Positions 9,846 to 20,988 of a DNA stretch of 29,468 nucleotides are shown here, in pieces. Positions within the stretch are counted from its first letter, which is position 1. Each line of letters begins with the position of its first letter. A program made the translations under genes and the position numbers. The stretch is from NCBI RefSeq assembly GCF_000485595.1, contig NW_014577320.1, positions 454,813 through 484,280 of the forward strand, in the 5' to 3' direction. Under the pieces are notes generated by a model that saw only the letters and a list, made by a program, of their open reading frames with translations, was not told the origin of the DNA and made no database searches. The DNA is from Priapulus caudatus. Lineage: Eukaryota > Priapulida > Priapulimorpha > Priapulimorphida > Priapulidae.

Positions 9846-10405
9846 GGTAATTATCGGCAATAATAGGCGAAATAGAGTAGAGAAACATTAAATTGACTAC
9901 GTCACGAATTTTCAATGGTGTACCGGTATATTTGAACAATTTTGTTGCCATTTTTGTACATTAAAAGTAAGTACTAACGGCACTAAATGTATCCTCAAAT
10001 TCTTACACATGTGATAAGATTGCTTTTCAACTAGTTTAAAATCCAAAAAATGTGGGCGATTTGATATATTGATCACAACATTAAATGCTTGCTATGGGCT
10101 ATGTATAAGTCATTTAAGTATTTGTTCACATCGATCGGAACAGCAGAATAGGAAGTATAACACAGCAATTTAACCATAAGGCATAACAAGTGAACCGAAT
10201 CACTTTCATATTTTGAAAAAGTGGACTTGTTTTTTTAAACTTTTACTATTTACGGTGACGTAATCACTTTAAGACTTTGGTAGTAAATACATTTCGTGTT
10301 TATTTACCATTATTTTTTTTAATTGAGACGTTCGTCGTTCCAAGTGCCGGTGGCTGTGCATCGGTAGGCCTACAGTATGGCTCATAGTCATAGTCATAGG
10401 CCGAT
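9846..10405. other. AT-rich stretch with an inverted-repeat remnant, no gene
   Basis: 10280-10345 (ATACATTTCGTGTTTA, then TTGAGACGTTC and TTCCAAGTGCC) is an inverted, diverged copy of about 9480-9530. The foldback structure around 9700 therefore once reached about 10350, with about 400 bp of unpaired DNA between. No coding signal. Confidence 0.55.
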
Positions 10406-10632
10406 AGGGTCTATGTGAGTATGTCCCCCAAGGTACTGCCGGAACGTACCCTGTTCACTATTTGATATGGTTTATTTGGTTAGGGTTAGGATTAGGGTTA
10501 GGGTTAGGGAGTAGGCGTAGGCGACTCCCTGGACTCGTTAGTGGAGTAGGCGAGGTACGGTCCGGCATATTAGATAGTACCAGGGTACGTTCAGGCAGTA
10601 CCCTGGCCTGGGGGACATAGAGTGATAGACCA
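10406..10632. mobile_element. MITE with telomere-like core (copy 2)
   Basis: Same family as 5318-5514, in the same orientation. It has the GTACTGCCGGAACGTACCCTG inner hairpin region, the GGAGTAGGCGTAGGCGACT block and the GTACGGTCCGGCATATTAGA block. The TTAGGG run has one variant unit (TTAGGA). The ends carry short extra insertions relative to copy 1 (GTGAGTAT left, AGTGATAG right). Confidence 0.8.
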
Positions 10633-11101
10633 TCTCAGCCCCCTACAGTAAAAATGTCACTATCATGCCTATGTCAGTATGTGTACAGCCGACTAAACCT
10701 CTCGTGTTGCACTCAATAACGCACAGAAATGATCGCATTTAACGTGTAATTACGCACAACAAACAAAGGCAGAATTACTAAAGAGATTGTGAGAGATAAC
10801 AAAATTTCGCTCAGAAACTTACGATATCAATAAAATCACTGATAAGAATGATAAGAAAATCGGCATCAGAGACTCAATCACGAAAAGCGAAAACAGCGCC
10901 ACCTTCTTTGTCTGGACGTTCGGGGTCATGGGTTGTACGGAACTACTATTTCTTGCGACACACCTTTACCGTGACGTTTCAATATTGGTGCCATTTACCA
11001 CGAAAAGTAAAGTAAGTTACTAAGGAAACAAATTCAAATTGGTCTGTTTTGCCGTAAAATTATTTTCATACAAGTCTGAATGGGGATAACCATGTGATGG
11101 T
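10633..11101. other. intergenic stretch, no gene
   Basis: No coding exon, repeat end or regulatory site that I can support. Confidence 0.5.
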
Positions 11102-11109
11102 GATTGGTG

Positions 11110-11247
11110 CACTGGCAGCAAGATCAAGCCCGCACGTACAGCACACACGCGCGCCATTGACTATATATATACAACAATATAGTTGTATATATATAGTCAA
11201 TGGCGCGCGTGTGTGCTGTACGTGCGGGCTTGATCTTGCTGCCAGTG
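11110..11247. mobile_element. perfect 138-bp palindrome with 8-bp target duplication (hAT-type MITE)
   Basis: Two 66-bp arms starting CACTGGCAGCAAGATCAAG are exact reverse complements, separated by the 6-bp loop AATATA (11176-11181). The direct repeat GATTGGTG lies immediately outside on both sides (11102-11109 and 11248-11255). An 8-bp duplication points to the hAT superfamily, though P and Merlin elements also make 8 bp. It carries no gene. Confidence 0.92.
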
Positions 11248-11404
11248 GATTGGTGATGACCAGACTGCCTCAATGTCTGTATGCTATAAATTTCAATTAC
11301 AACTTACAAGACAGTGTTTACGTCCTGAATACGTCATTCATCATTGCCATTGGCCAGCGCCGAGGTTCAAAGTGAAAATTGAATGTTTGCGTTATACTAA
11401 TTTA

Positions 11405-11467
11405 GTAATTATTAGTATCAGCAGGCCCGTAGCCATCAGCTTTATATTGGGGGGGGGGGTGCGTTTT
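11405..11467. mobile_element. transposon end with G-run, cut by the assembly gap
   Basis: CAGGCCCGTAGCC is followed by a run of ten G. An inverted relative lies at 19735-19800 (CCCCCC then GGCTACGGGCCTG). In both, TAGTATCAG-like or TATCAGTATTACTAAT sequence lies on the far side, which may be part of the element. The N gap follows directly, probably because the G-rich interior resisted assembly. Confidence 0.55.
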
Positions 11468-11492
11468 NNNNNNNNNNNNNNNNNNNNNNNNN
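11468..11492. other. assembly gap (25 N)
   Basis: Undetermined bases. The fixed small size may not reflect the true missing length. Reading frames crossing it are unreliable. Confidence 0.99.
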
Positions 11493-11871
11493 AATAGTTG
11501 TTGCTACTACATACGATGGGAGCTTCCATCTTTAATCTGAAGACACTTAAACGTACGCGCCATCTCGTGGCAACTTTCATAACGAACCCAACGAACATTC
11601 CTTTGAGAAGGTTCCTGATACCATCCCTGTGCATTCCACTGTTTCGGCGTGTATGTGAACACATTTGGGACTAACAGGGTTTACTAGAATCCCACCACTC
11701 CACCACAGAGTCACCGCAGTAGACGTTAGATGAGCGCTGTCGCTCCGCGGCACTTGTTTGGTTTCCATGGATCTTACCATTATGTAGATGAAATGCAGCT
11801 AATGTTTGAAATGGCTGTGCAGCATACCATCTTTGACAGCTGTACAATACAGTCCAGCCTACATCAGTATA

Positions 11872-12335
11872 AAGCTGGGTTTACATATCACTATCAGTCT
11901 TGCTGGAAAATTGACGAAATTGCTAAATTTTTAAATTATTTGACCAAAAATAGGCAGTGCAAATGTAAAAGTCTTGACCTCAACTAGTTAATATCAACTA
12001 GTTGCGAGATGAGAACGTGTTCTATTTTCGCTAACTTGGTGTCGGCGTATTGAGCATGTTTTTGCCATGCGGCTACTCGGAGAACAGCAATCAGGAGGTG
12101 TGTCCCTCCACCCATGGGTAGAGCACGTTTTTGCTATCGGCGCCACACTGGCGCGAATTAATACATGCAAAAATGCGTATCCACGGCGCCCCGTGCGCAC
12201 ACTGCGGGTCAAATGTTGAGATGTTTGCCGACTCTCACTTGATAACGTAAAAGCTTTGAACAGCTGATAGAGAGGTTGATAGAACGCAGAAAAACCTATC
12301 ATCTCGCTGATTTTTCCATAGTGTAAACCCAGCTT
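11872..12335. mobile_element. 464-bp MITE-like element with AAGCTGGGTTTACA ends
   Basis: AAGCTGGGTTTACA at the left end is matched by TGTAAACCCAGCTT at the right. A TATCACTATCAG-like inner stretch near the left end is not clearly mirrored. No clean target duplication is visible. The interior has no supported gene. Confidence 0.68.
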
Positions 12336-13003
12336 CACTGAGTCAAGTTGCAGGAGTAAAGTTTGTTACCTGCAGCAGTGTAATGCTGCCTACTTGCAGT
12401 AGAATTATAATCGTAGAACATCTTAAAAGGATCGTTTACTCTAGGTTCTAGGGTTATTTTCAGTTTTAATTTAGGTTAAAATTACGCTACATAAAAAATT
12501 TCATGGTTCAATCATCATTAGAAATATTATTAAAAAATGTTTTAAAACTAACGACTACAGTTTGATTACAGCAACGGTGGCGCCACTCAAAGCGCACGAT
12601 CTGATAAGTTGCGCAAAACCACTTTTCAGCCAAGTGCTACAGACCGAGGGTGTTTCTTATTTATTAATTTAAAAGCAAAAGTATTGTAATATCTTATAAA
12701 CGGCATATAGTTTCAGTTATATTATGGATAAATTTGTCTTAAAGTTAAAATGAACATCGTTTGGTTAAATAGCATTTAGGTATAAATATAATTGCACCTT
12801 TGTGATTAGCCCTCGGTCTGTAACGTGCAAAATAAATTGGCAAATGCGCAACTATTTCAGGGTTGCAGCACGGTCGCGGGTGTCAATGGCGTCGTTCAAA
12901 TTTCATAGCGTTGATGTATAATTAATTATAACACTTAAATTAGGTATCTGGTAACAAATACGTGTGGGTACCGTATAGACGATTTGTTATATACAGTAAG
13001 TAC
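12336..13003. other. intergenic stretch, no gene
   Basis: AT-rich DNA with short homopolymers. The phrase GAGGGTGTTTCTTAT near 12647 and its rough complement near 12810 (GATTAGCCCTCGG) hint at another small foldback (about 12640-12820), but pairing is poor. Confidence 0.45.
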
Positions 13004-13785
13004 AGTTGTATCAAGAGCTTATAAAGAAGGAGAGCGTACAACAGTGAAATGCTGAAACCATGTTGCAGTATTAGTCGAATTAATTAACTTTTCCCGTTTT
13101 ATTTTGACGATTCTTTGCAGTATTATGGATCAGCTGTCCTACCTTGTTAATATAAAACAAACTGCATGTCCCTACGATGCCTCTACGCTGAGATAATGAG
13201 CGGTGAAAATCTGGTATTTTTGCCGAAAACCGACTCAAGATCAGTTTTACTGCGACTGTCTCTCGTTTTGTGGACTGTATGTTGCTTCCGGTCGCCGCTG
13301 TGTAGCGCTGACTCGATACGTTATTACTACAGCATTACTACATCCAGCGTAAGGGGCGGGTCATCACCATGGCGATAAATAACAAGACGTTTTTGTGGAG
13401 TAATGGCTGCGTCAATGACTGGAAATGCGAGAAAAGATAGTTATAAATTATAACGATAAAAAGAAATTTCATTGTCAATGAATGACGGAAACATGCGAGG
13501 TTTCCCGAAGCTATCGCCAGAACGAGAGACAGTCACAGCCACTACGTATCTCGAGTCGGTTTTCGGCAAAAATACCAGATTTTCACCGCTCATTATTACA
13601 GCGTAGAGGCATCGTAGGGACAAGTGGTTTGTTTTATATTAGCAAGGTAGGACAGCTGATCAATAATACCACAAAGAATCGTTAAAATAAAACGGGCAAA
13701 ATTTATTAATTTGACTAATACTGCAGCACGGTTTCAGCATTTCACCGTTGTACACTCTCCTTCTTAATACGCTCTTGGTTGTATG
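13004..13785. mobile_element. about 780-bp foldback element
   Basis: The left arm (about 13004-13272) and right arm (about 13518-13785) are reverse complements with scattered differences. Matching blocks are AAGGAGAGYGTACAACRGTG, GTGAAATGCTGAAACC, GGACAGCTGATC with its partner GATCAGCTGTCC, and CCTACGATGCCTCTACGCTG. The centre is about 245 bp. The arms produce similar short peptides on opposite strands (MSLRCLYA...), which are repeat products and not genes. Confidence 0.85.
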
Positions 13786-13835
13786 CAGTAAAATCCTAGA
13801 GTCTAGTATCCCTTTAAATATGATATTTTTAATTC

Positions 13836-14462
13836 ATTAATTAAATCGGCTGGTTCTCGCAATAACATGCATAAATACATATGCATACATACATAAATAC
13901 ATACATATAAAAACATACATAAATACTGTGAGCATACTTGCAGTACGAAAACATCACGAAATGTTCTTATTGAGCCAGAAATGTGCTTCGAAGTAGAGCA
14001 TTTTGAAAACTGTCTCGGAGAAAGTTTTGGCATATAGATACACAAAAATTGTGTGAAGCGAAGCTACCGGGAACACTAACAGTAGGCCTATGCTAGCGCA
14101 AATAGTTCCTGGAACGAAAACACTATTTGTTTGCTGATTGCATATAAGTAATGTAGATAACATATGATTTAAACAAATTTCACAATTTTCTGTACTGAAC
14201 AAACATTGAATAATAATTATTTATTCGTATACTTTAGCCTGGTGTAAGAATCGGCAGCATGCGCACATGCGTAATAGGCTAGCACAGCATAAATTCGAGG
14301 GAATTTGCTGTAGTACTATTTTCTTTTAAGACTTCAGATTTGCTGAAGAAATGTTATGAAATTATCAATACAAATGAGTTGTAGTGCATTTTTACAAAAT
14401 AGACAAGCTAGCAGTAGGTATATCTATGCATTTTGCTGCGAGAACCAGCCACTTTAATTTTA
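13836..14462. mobile_element. element with about 35-bp terminal inverted repeats
   Basis: AAATCGGCTGGTTCTCGCA near 13844 is matched by TGCGAGAACCAGCCACTTT at 14437-14455, with ATGCAT further inside both ends. Between them are a CATA-rich tract (about 13870-13925) and no reading frame that I recognise. Confidence 0.6.
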
Positions 14463-15358
14463 AATGTGGCAGTTTTATATCAGTATGTGGTTTTATGCTT
14501 CATAAAATATGTTATTGGTAAATTAACTTTTGCATTTTGACTATAATTCTAGGTTTGTGTGGACAAGTTAACTCTAAGAAATTTTTGACCTGCGCTGTTT
14601 GATGTACAGCGTCCTCGTACTGTGAAGCAACACTCCGTGTGTATGAATTTCGCAAACAAAGTTCTGCTGAACTTTCAACAGAACAGAGTAAGTTTTTGTA
14701 CTCGATGCTTATCTTACACAGGTTATAATGATCGGCACGTGTGCTCACTCTATGTGTGTATTCTTCGCTGTGATATCTAAAAATTGTTATTTCACAACGT
14801 TGCATTTCATAGTAAGGAGTTGATAACAATTTTGATACCCCACTTGTACTAAGCTATAATTTGAAAGTATTGCTTTATTAATATATATATGCACTATGTA
14901 TCGTATTTACTCATGTATAAGTCTTGCATTTTTTTATTTGTTAAAGTTATAAATTGATTTTATTTGATTCTTAATTCACTTCTTAATTAATCTTAATATT
15001 GATCTATATGCTTATACTTTATCATGCATGCATTTTACAAGTGTTCTATAATTATGTGCATAATTTACTTTTGTTAATAAATGTTTTGTAATATGGCAAC
15101 TTATGTTATTAACCACCACTACGCAACATGACTCCAATATTCCATACCAATACATATTCCATGTATATTTCATTAAATTAATTTTGTACCAATTTTCAAG
15201 GCAATACTTGGGGTGTGACTTAGTTATACTATACACAAGTGCGACTTATACGCGATTAAATGCAGGATGTGCACTATACAGAGTTCACCGTCTAAAACAA
15301 ACATGCTATATGGTACAGGACAAAGTTATAGATATATGTGTGTGTGTGTAATTTTCAG
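14463..15358. other. 5' flank of the RNF34/RFFL-like gene
   Basis: AT-rich and non-coding. The sequence ends in TTTTCAG at 15352-15358, a splice acceptor just 3 nt before the ATG, so this stretch is probably intron behind an upstream 5' UTR exon I cannot locate. The pyrimidine tract is poor (GTGTGTGTGTAATTTTCAG). Confidence 0.45.
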
Positions 15359-15361
15359 TCT

Positions 15362-15511
15362 ATGGGAGCTGGGGCGTTTCATGGCTGCCCACCGCGTGCG
15401 GATAGTGATTCTGAAAGCCTGACGTCATCGCAGTCTCCCTCTAGTGCTTACAGGGACATGGATGAGACGTGCCATTCCTGCACCCGGAAGTTCCACTTCG
15501 TCACGCGGCGA
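15362..15511 (+). CDS. RNF34/RFFL-like gene, coding exon 1 (start and half FYVE-like finger)
   Basis: Fifty codons, from ATG 3 nt after an acceptor (TTTTCAG|TCT) to the donor CGA|GTATGT at 15512. The peptide ends in CHSC followed by RKFHFVTRR, the first Cys pair and basic turn of the CARP FYVE-like finger. Vertebrate relatives continue at this point with further Cys pairs, which are absent here. Residues 13-31 are Ser/Asp-rich. An upstream non-coding exon is likely. Confidence 0.78.
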
Positions 15512-18500
15512 GTATGTCCTCGTCAGAGTCTCTAATAGCTATACTACCTGTTTATGTACCTATGTAACATTGAAGTACGTTTGCTTACTCGCGCCACCAC
15601 AACCATACTGCTCCACATTTTAGCCATAACCCTGCATTCTGGTACAACACATTCACGCTGATGTGTCAAACTGCTAGATACAAAAGATGCGTCGCGTCAC
15701 GCTCACTGCTATAATAATAGAGTCTCTGGCTACGTGAACAAACAGCTGTTACACCTGCTTACATTTCGAAGTTCATAACGACTGATTACACTTATCGCGT
15801 AGCTTGTAATGGAGTCTGCGTCGCCACCACGTAGCTCGTACTAGTTTATGAGATCTACCCGGCTGTTGCATAATTCTACTTTTGTTTGTTATGGTGCTCA
15901 CGTAGAATTCTACCGATTTACCTAAGTGGTCATAGCGAGTTATACTGGTTCATCACAACTAGGTGTGCACCGGAACTTGGATCCGGCTGGAACTATCCGG
16001 GCGGATCCCCAATTTTTCAAAGTTCTAGTTCCGGCCGGAACCCTTCAGGAACAGTCGGTCGGAACCCGGGACTTTTTCCTAATTTCATTTCTGCTACAAG
16101 CGTCATCAAGATCAAAAGATCAGTCACTGAATGTAGTTGAGCGTCAATAGAGTCAACTTGCTGACAATATAGTGTTAACAACTTCACACTATTCTGCACA
16201 GAAAACGTTTGCCACTTGAACATCGGCTAAATAACTGAACTGAACCTAACTGATGTTAGGTGATTCACGAGATTTTATTTTAAAATAAAATACTCTTAGA
16301 ACCACAGGAATGGCATCTGTTTGTTAGTTGAAAATAATCGACTAAAACCAGGGATACTGCAACATGCAGGTTTTGCCACACAATTCGCTCGCGAATAAGA
16401 TGCCAGATGTGGTAGGTTAGGGTGATGTAAATTGGGGTGCGGTAGGTTTGGGTGGGGATATAGGTTGATATTGGATAAGGACTCTTTAGTGACGTATCTT
16501 GACGTAGACGTCGTGGGGTCTGCTGTACTAGAACGATATAGGAAGACCACCAACGTGCATTCTACATTATACACGCACATTACGTGCATTCTACATTCTA
16601 CATGCATGCTACGTGCATTCTACATTCTACACACATGCTACGTGCGTGCTACATTCTACACGCATGCTACGTGCCTGCTATATTCTACATGCATGCTCGT
16701 GTAGGCTACAATCGCGTGACAGTGGTGCCAACAAGCATTACCCGGTACCGCTTCACATTCGCAGACGCACGCTGTAAACCTTCGTGTAGACACATAGCGT
16801 GCGTGCAGCCGAATAATAGAGTGCTGAATCTATACTATGGCAACAACTGCGGGGCAGCACGCTGCTGGGAAATTCTACACAACCTGGTTTCATATAGTAA
16901 CGTTGAGCGAGAGGCGGCTTCGCGCGTCAATACTGCAACAACGGAGATCAATTAATCACACGCTCATTATCACTGCACGTGCGCCCAGACGGTGGGGGAG
17001 GGGGAGAGTTAGATATAGAGAGTGTAGAGAACAAATTGAAAGAGAGACATGGGAAACGTGAAGGTGTGTGGGAGGGAGACGGTGAGTGAGAAGAGAGCGG
17101 AGTATGTGAAGAAGAAAGGTGAAGAATGATGAGAGAGGAAATGAAACGAGTAAAATAAATTGAAAGGTAGACAGCCAACCGTGAAAGTAGGGAAGGAAGA
17201 AGGGGGAACGGAGTAGCGCAGTGTGAAGAATAAATTGAAAATGGATATAGGTGTTGTACAACAGTAGAAGGCGTCCATAGGCGGTAGTCGGATCCCGTTT
17301 CAAACACAAGAATGGCCGGCCGGTCACCATGGCTACGCCACTTGCTGGAATGCCACAATTACACGACAAGACCAATCTTACTTCTAATGCTTTCTAGACG
17401 TCCACGAGGCATCTAACTTAAGTGCACTCTAGCGCCTAATTTCACCACATAAAATCCCAAATTATTTTTTCTATGGATCAAATAGTGTAATTTGCGGAGG
17501 CTTACTGTTGTATGTTTTATGTTGTATTACTGTTGTATGTTGGAATCGCGACGGTGAAAGAGAGAGGAAGATGTGGTAGTGGAATCAGGATGAGTGTGGG
17601 GGACAGATAAGGAGTGAGATAGCGAGAACGGCGCAAAGTTGTGAGTGGAGATGAGAGAAGGAAAGGGGGAGAGGGAGAGGGAGAGGGAGAGCAGGTTACA
17701 GGTGAGTGGTAGCTGCAGGTTACAGGTGAGTGGTAGCTGCAGGTTACAGGTGAGTGGTAGCTGCAGCTTACAGGTGCAGGTTACAGGTGAGTGGTAGCTG
17801 CAGGTTACAGGTGAGTGGTAGCTGCAGGTTACAGGTGAGTGGTAGCTGCAGGTTACAGGTGAGTGGTAGCTGCAGGTTACAGGTGAGTGGTAGCTGCAGG
17901 TTACAGGTGAGTGGTAGCTGCAGCTTACAGGTGAGTGGTAGCTAGAAGAGTAATGAACTGCCCCACTGTCTTCCGAGACGCAGGAAACGTTTGAAGAACC
18001 CGAAGAGATTGCCACGAATCGAAATTAGTCGTTCCTAGCCAACCCAGCTGTAGCCATTATCTAATATTAGTTAGAATTTACTATTATTAAGGCCATAATA
18101 AAAATATTGTTTGTTTGCCCTCATCTGACTGACCCGCCAAAAAGGGGCTGACTCCAAAAAATTTATTGATCTTTCCCATTCTTTTTTATTTATTTTTTTA
18201 CACATTGTATCACTGTACATTATATAAATCTGTAGGCAATAAATTATATGTACCAAGCAAAACAAACATTCAACATAAAAGGTATCTCCATACAAACACA
18301 CCCGAGCATGTAGACACCATGCTGAATTTGTAAAAAGACCCCCCTCAAAAAAAGAAGCCTACCTACCTACCCAAACTTTTCAGCCTGGGTCGGGTGAGAG
18401 CAAACAAAGACTTTTTTAATTGTGGCCTAATGTGTTGCGGGACCAGGCTCCTTATTCCAAGGCGAAAGCTGTGCGCGTAAGTTTGTTCAGCAGTTCGCGT

Positions 18501-20938
18501 TTTATTTCGCAGTGAAACAGCTGACGTAGTGGACGTTTTGTGTTGCAGGCGACCGGGTTGAGAACAGGGCAGTATGAACCATCGAGCGTGCCTCACTGTT
18601 ATCAGTCTAGCTTCAGGGCAGACAGGCAGCAGAACTGCCAAGCACCTCAGCCTGAACAGCCAGTAGAACAGCATGTGGAGGAACACACGGAACGACGCAC
18701 TGAAGAACAGATGGAACACCATGCCGAGGAACAAGCGGAACAACACACTGAGGAACAGACAGAAGAACACATTAGTGAACGGACCAGGGAACACACGGAC
18801 GGACACACCGAGGAACAGGTGGAACAACAGACCGAGGGACAGACAGAGCGACACACCGAGGGACAGACAGAGTCACAGGAAGCAGGCGTAGGCAGCCAGT
18901 CGTCGACTAGGGAACCAGTTGCTAGTAGTGAGAGCAGTTCCGAGGTGCCACACAACACTGATCAACGAGTAAGTCCTTCATCGTTCCTGATTCGCATCGC
19001 AATAAGCAGCTAATCTAACACCACGTACAGACAGCAAATATTTGATCCTACATCAAACTAGTCCGGGCCCAGATTAAATTTTTGCAGTGTGCACACACTA
19101 TCCTTGGCTAACCGGGTAGTTTTACGAACGTATGACAACCCGAATACGAGGACGATTTCATGGCATTGGTTATTGCTCTAGGCAATATGTACAGAACATC
19201 TTGCTAGTTTTTTTATCCCACTTTTTTACACAAAGCATAATTTTTCTTCACAGTCAGTTGATGCTCAATTTCAAGGACTCACGAAAAAGTGTTTGACACT
19301 GGATGACATATTGGTCTATGATGAAATCGCCGCTCTGACGATACGACAGCTGAAAGAGATACTCTTCACGAATTTCGTCGATTACAAGGGCTGCTGTGAG
19401 AAGCAGGAGTTGCTAGACAAAGTACACAGACTGTACAGGGAGCATTGTGAAAACAAAGTCAAAGGTAAGCAATGGCAGCATGCAATGTAGATAATTTATA
19501 GAAAAATATAGATATAAAAATAGAATGAGGTGTCAATTTTTTATTTGGCAAGCTTTCAAGAACATATGTCTTTTCCTCAGGCTTCACAACAACAACAGAT
19601 TCTGGCGAACTTATTTTCATTTCATATTTTTCTATATCTGCATGGGTGTCCATGTGTTTTTACTTCTATATACATGTGTATATATATATGTATAAAAAAA
19701 AACAAATTAAAAAAATACGTAAAGGGTGTTTAAAAGGGGGGGTTCGTTCGAACCAAACCCCCCCTGGCTACGGGCCTGGTATCAGTATTACTAATAGTAA
19801 TAGTAATACTACTTACTAGTTATACTTCCCTTATTTATGGTTATATAGTTACATTTTTCATTTTTAATAGTTCAAATTCATGCTTAATTTTAGACCTATA
19901 CTGGCTATAGACCTTAGAGTATATTTTTCTGTTTTATTGACAGATAAAACATTACAGACATTACAGAGTAAAGTTAATAAAGAGTAAAGTAAATAACTAA
20001 AATGTTAGGCCTAGTCTAGCTCTAGTACTATAGCCCGCGGATCGCTGCCGCAGGCAAGCGTGCTATGCCTGCACAAGCTATATGCTGCAAGCAAGCAGCC
20101 TGCGGCAACTGTACGCGGGCTATAGTATAGTCCTAGAGCTAGGCCTAGGCCTACAGGCTACAGCAAGCCATTTAACCTATACAGTATACTATAGATGGCT
20201 ATGCTGAGCTATGTTTTTCGATGCTATGGTGGCATGCATGGTGCTGATGTACACTTGAATTTTTGGGTTAAATCGTATATACTGCAGCGGCGAACGACAC
20301 AGCGTCATATTAGGTGAAAAAGTTGCAGCGACTGGGCAGCGACTGGGCAAGCTGCATTGCAGGTGTCAATGACTGGCGTTATCTAAAATTATGTCCCCTT
20401 TCTCGCTACACAATGGTGAATGAGGGCCATTTTATTTTAAGTTTGTGAGCTCAAGACTACAAATGTTACATAGGCTTACCATTTATTCTGTGGTTATGTG
20501 ATAAGGATAAGCAAATCTTTTTATTTAGCTGGGCACTGTTGCATGATAAATGCCCCAGCTATTATAAAACCCTATAAATACCTTACAAAATAATATCTAC
20601 TAACACTTCATTTATGTTGCATAAAAAAATACCTGCTTAAAGTTTAACTCAATTAACCACTAGTTAGATCGGACATGTGTAGAGTGCCATTCTGTTCGTA
20701 TAGGTTATATTTTATTGGTTGAAGGCATGTTCTGTTCGGAATCATGTATCATTAGATTCTTTATAGTCCATATACCACCATTGAAATAAAAACTGGTATA
20801 AAAAACAACAGCCAAGTTGCTTGCTGTGTAGAAGCATGTGTGTTAATTATAATATACATATATCTTTCTATTAATTATGGTAAAACACTGAGCACTGAGT
20901 TCAAGCCGTTGCTTTTTATTAGCTCATCTGACATAGTC

Positions 20939-20988
<50 letters not shown>

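Larger units (their letters stand above)
15512..18548 (+). other. intron 1 of the RNF34/RFFL-like gene
   Basis: About 3.0 kb, with donor GTATGT and acceptor TTTTGTGTTGCAG. It is filled with repeats: a hAT-like fragment (15956-16080), a CATGCTACGTGC tandem array (16552-16701), purine-rich tracts (about 16988-17260 and 17560-17695) and the 24-bp array at 17691-17943. By reading the frames I could not find the exon expected to encode the rest of the FYVE-like finger and the first SAP-like segment. Confidence 0.7.

Noticed and set aside
11577-11780. - strand frames around 11500-11780, including a Trp/Arg-rich short frame
   Set aside because: One frame has a protein-like look, but a stop lies just upstream, it is short, and it is next to the assembly gap among repeats. 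I recognise no domain. It may be a degraded transposon fragment.
16584-16955. 123-residue + strand ORF with several Cys near its middle
   Set aside because: The first third is the CTACGTGC tandem array. The remaining Cys spacing does not match the missing FYVE-like half, and no acceptor/donor pair gives a sensible exon.
16948-17375. Phe/Leu/Ser-rich - strand ORFs resembling membrane proteins
   Set aside because: The + strand is a purine-rich low-complexity tract. The hydrophobic look is a composition effect.
17527-18015. 162-residue - strand ORF with HSPVTCSY repeats
   Set aside because: It is the 24-bp array read antisense. It lies within an intron of the + strand gene and has no unique domain.
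18363-18854. 163-residue - strand hydrophobic ORF
   Set aside because: It overlaps the well-supported exon 2 and is the antisense of its 12-bp repeat. Glu codons read backward give Leu/Phe/Ser.
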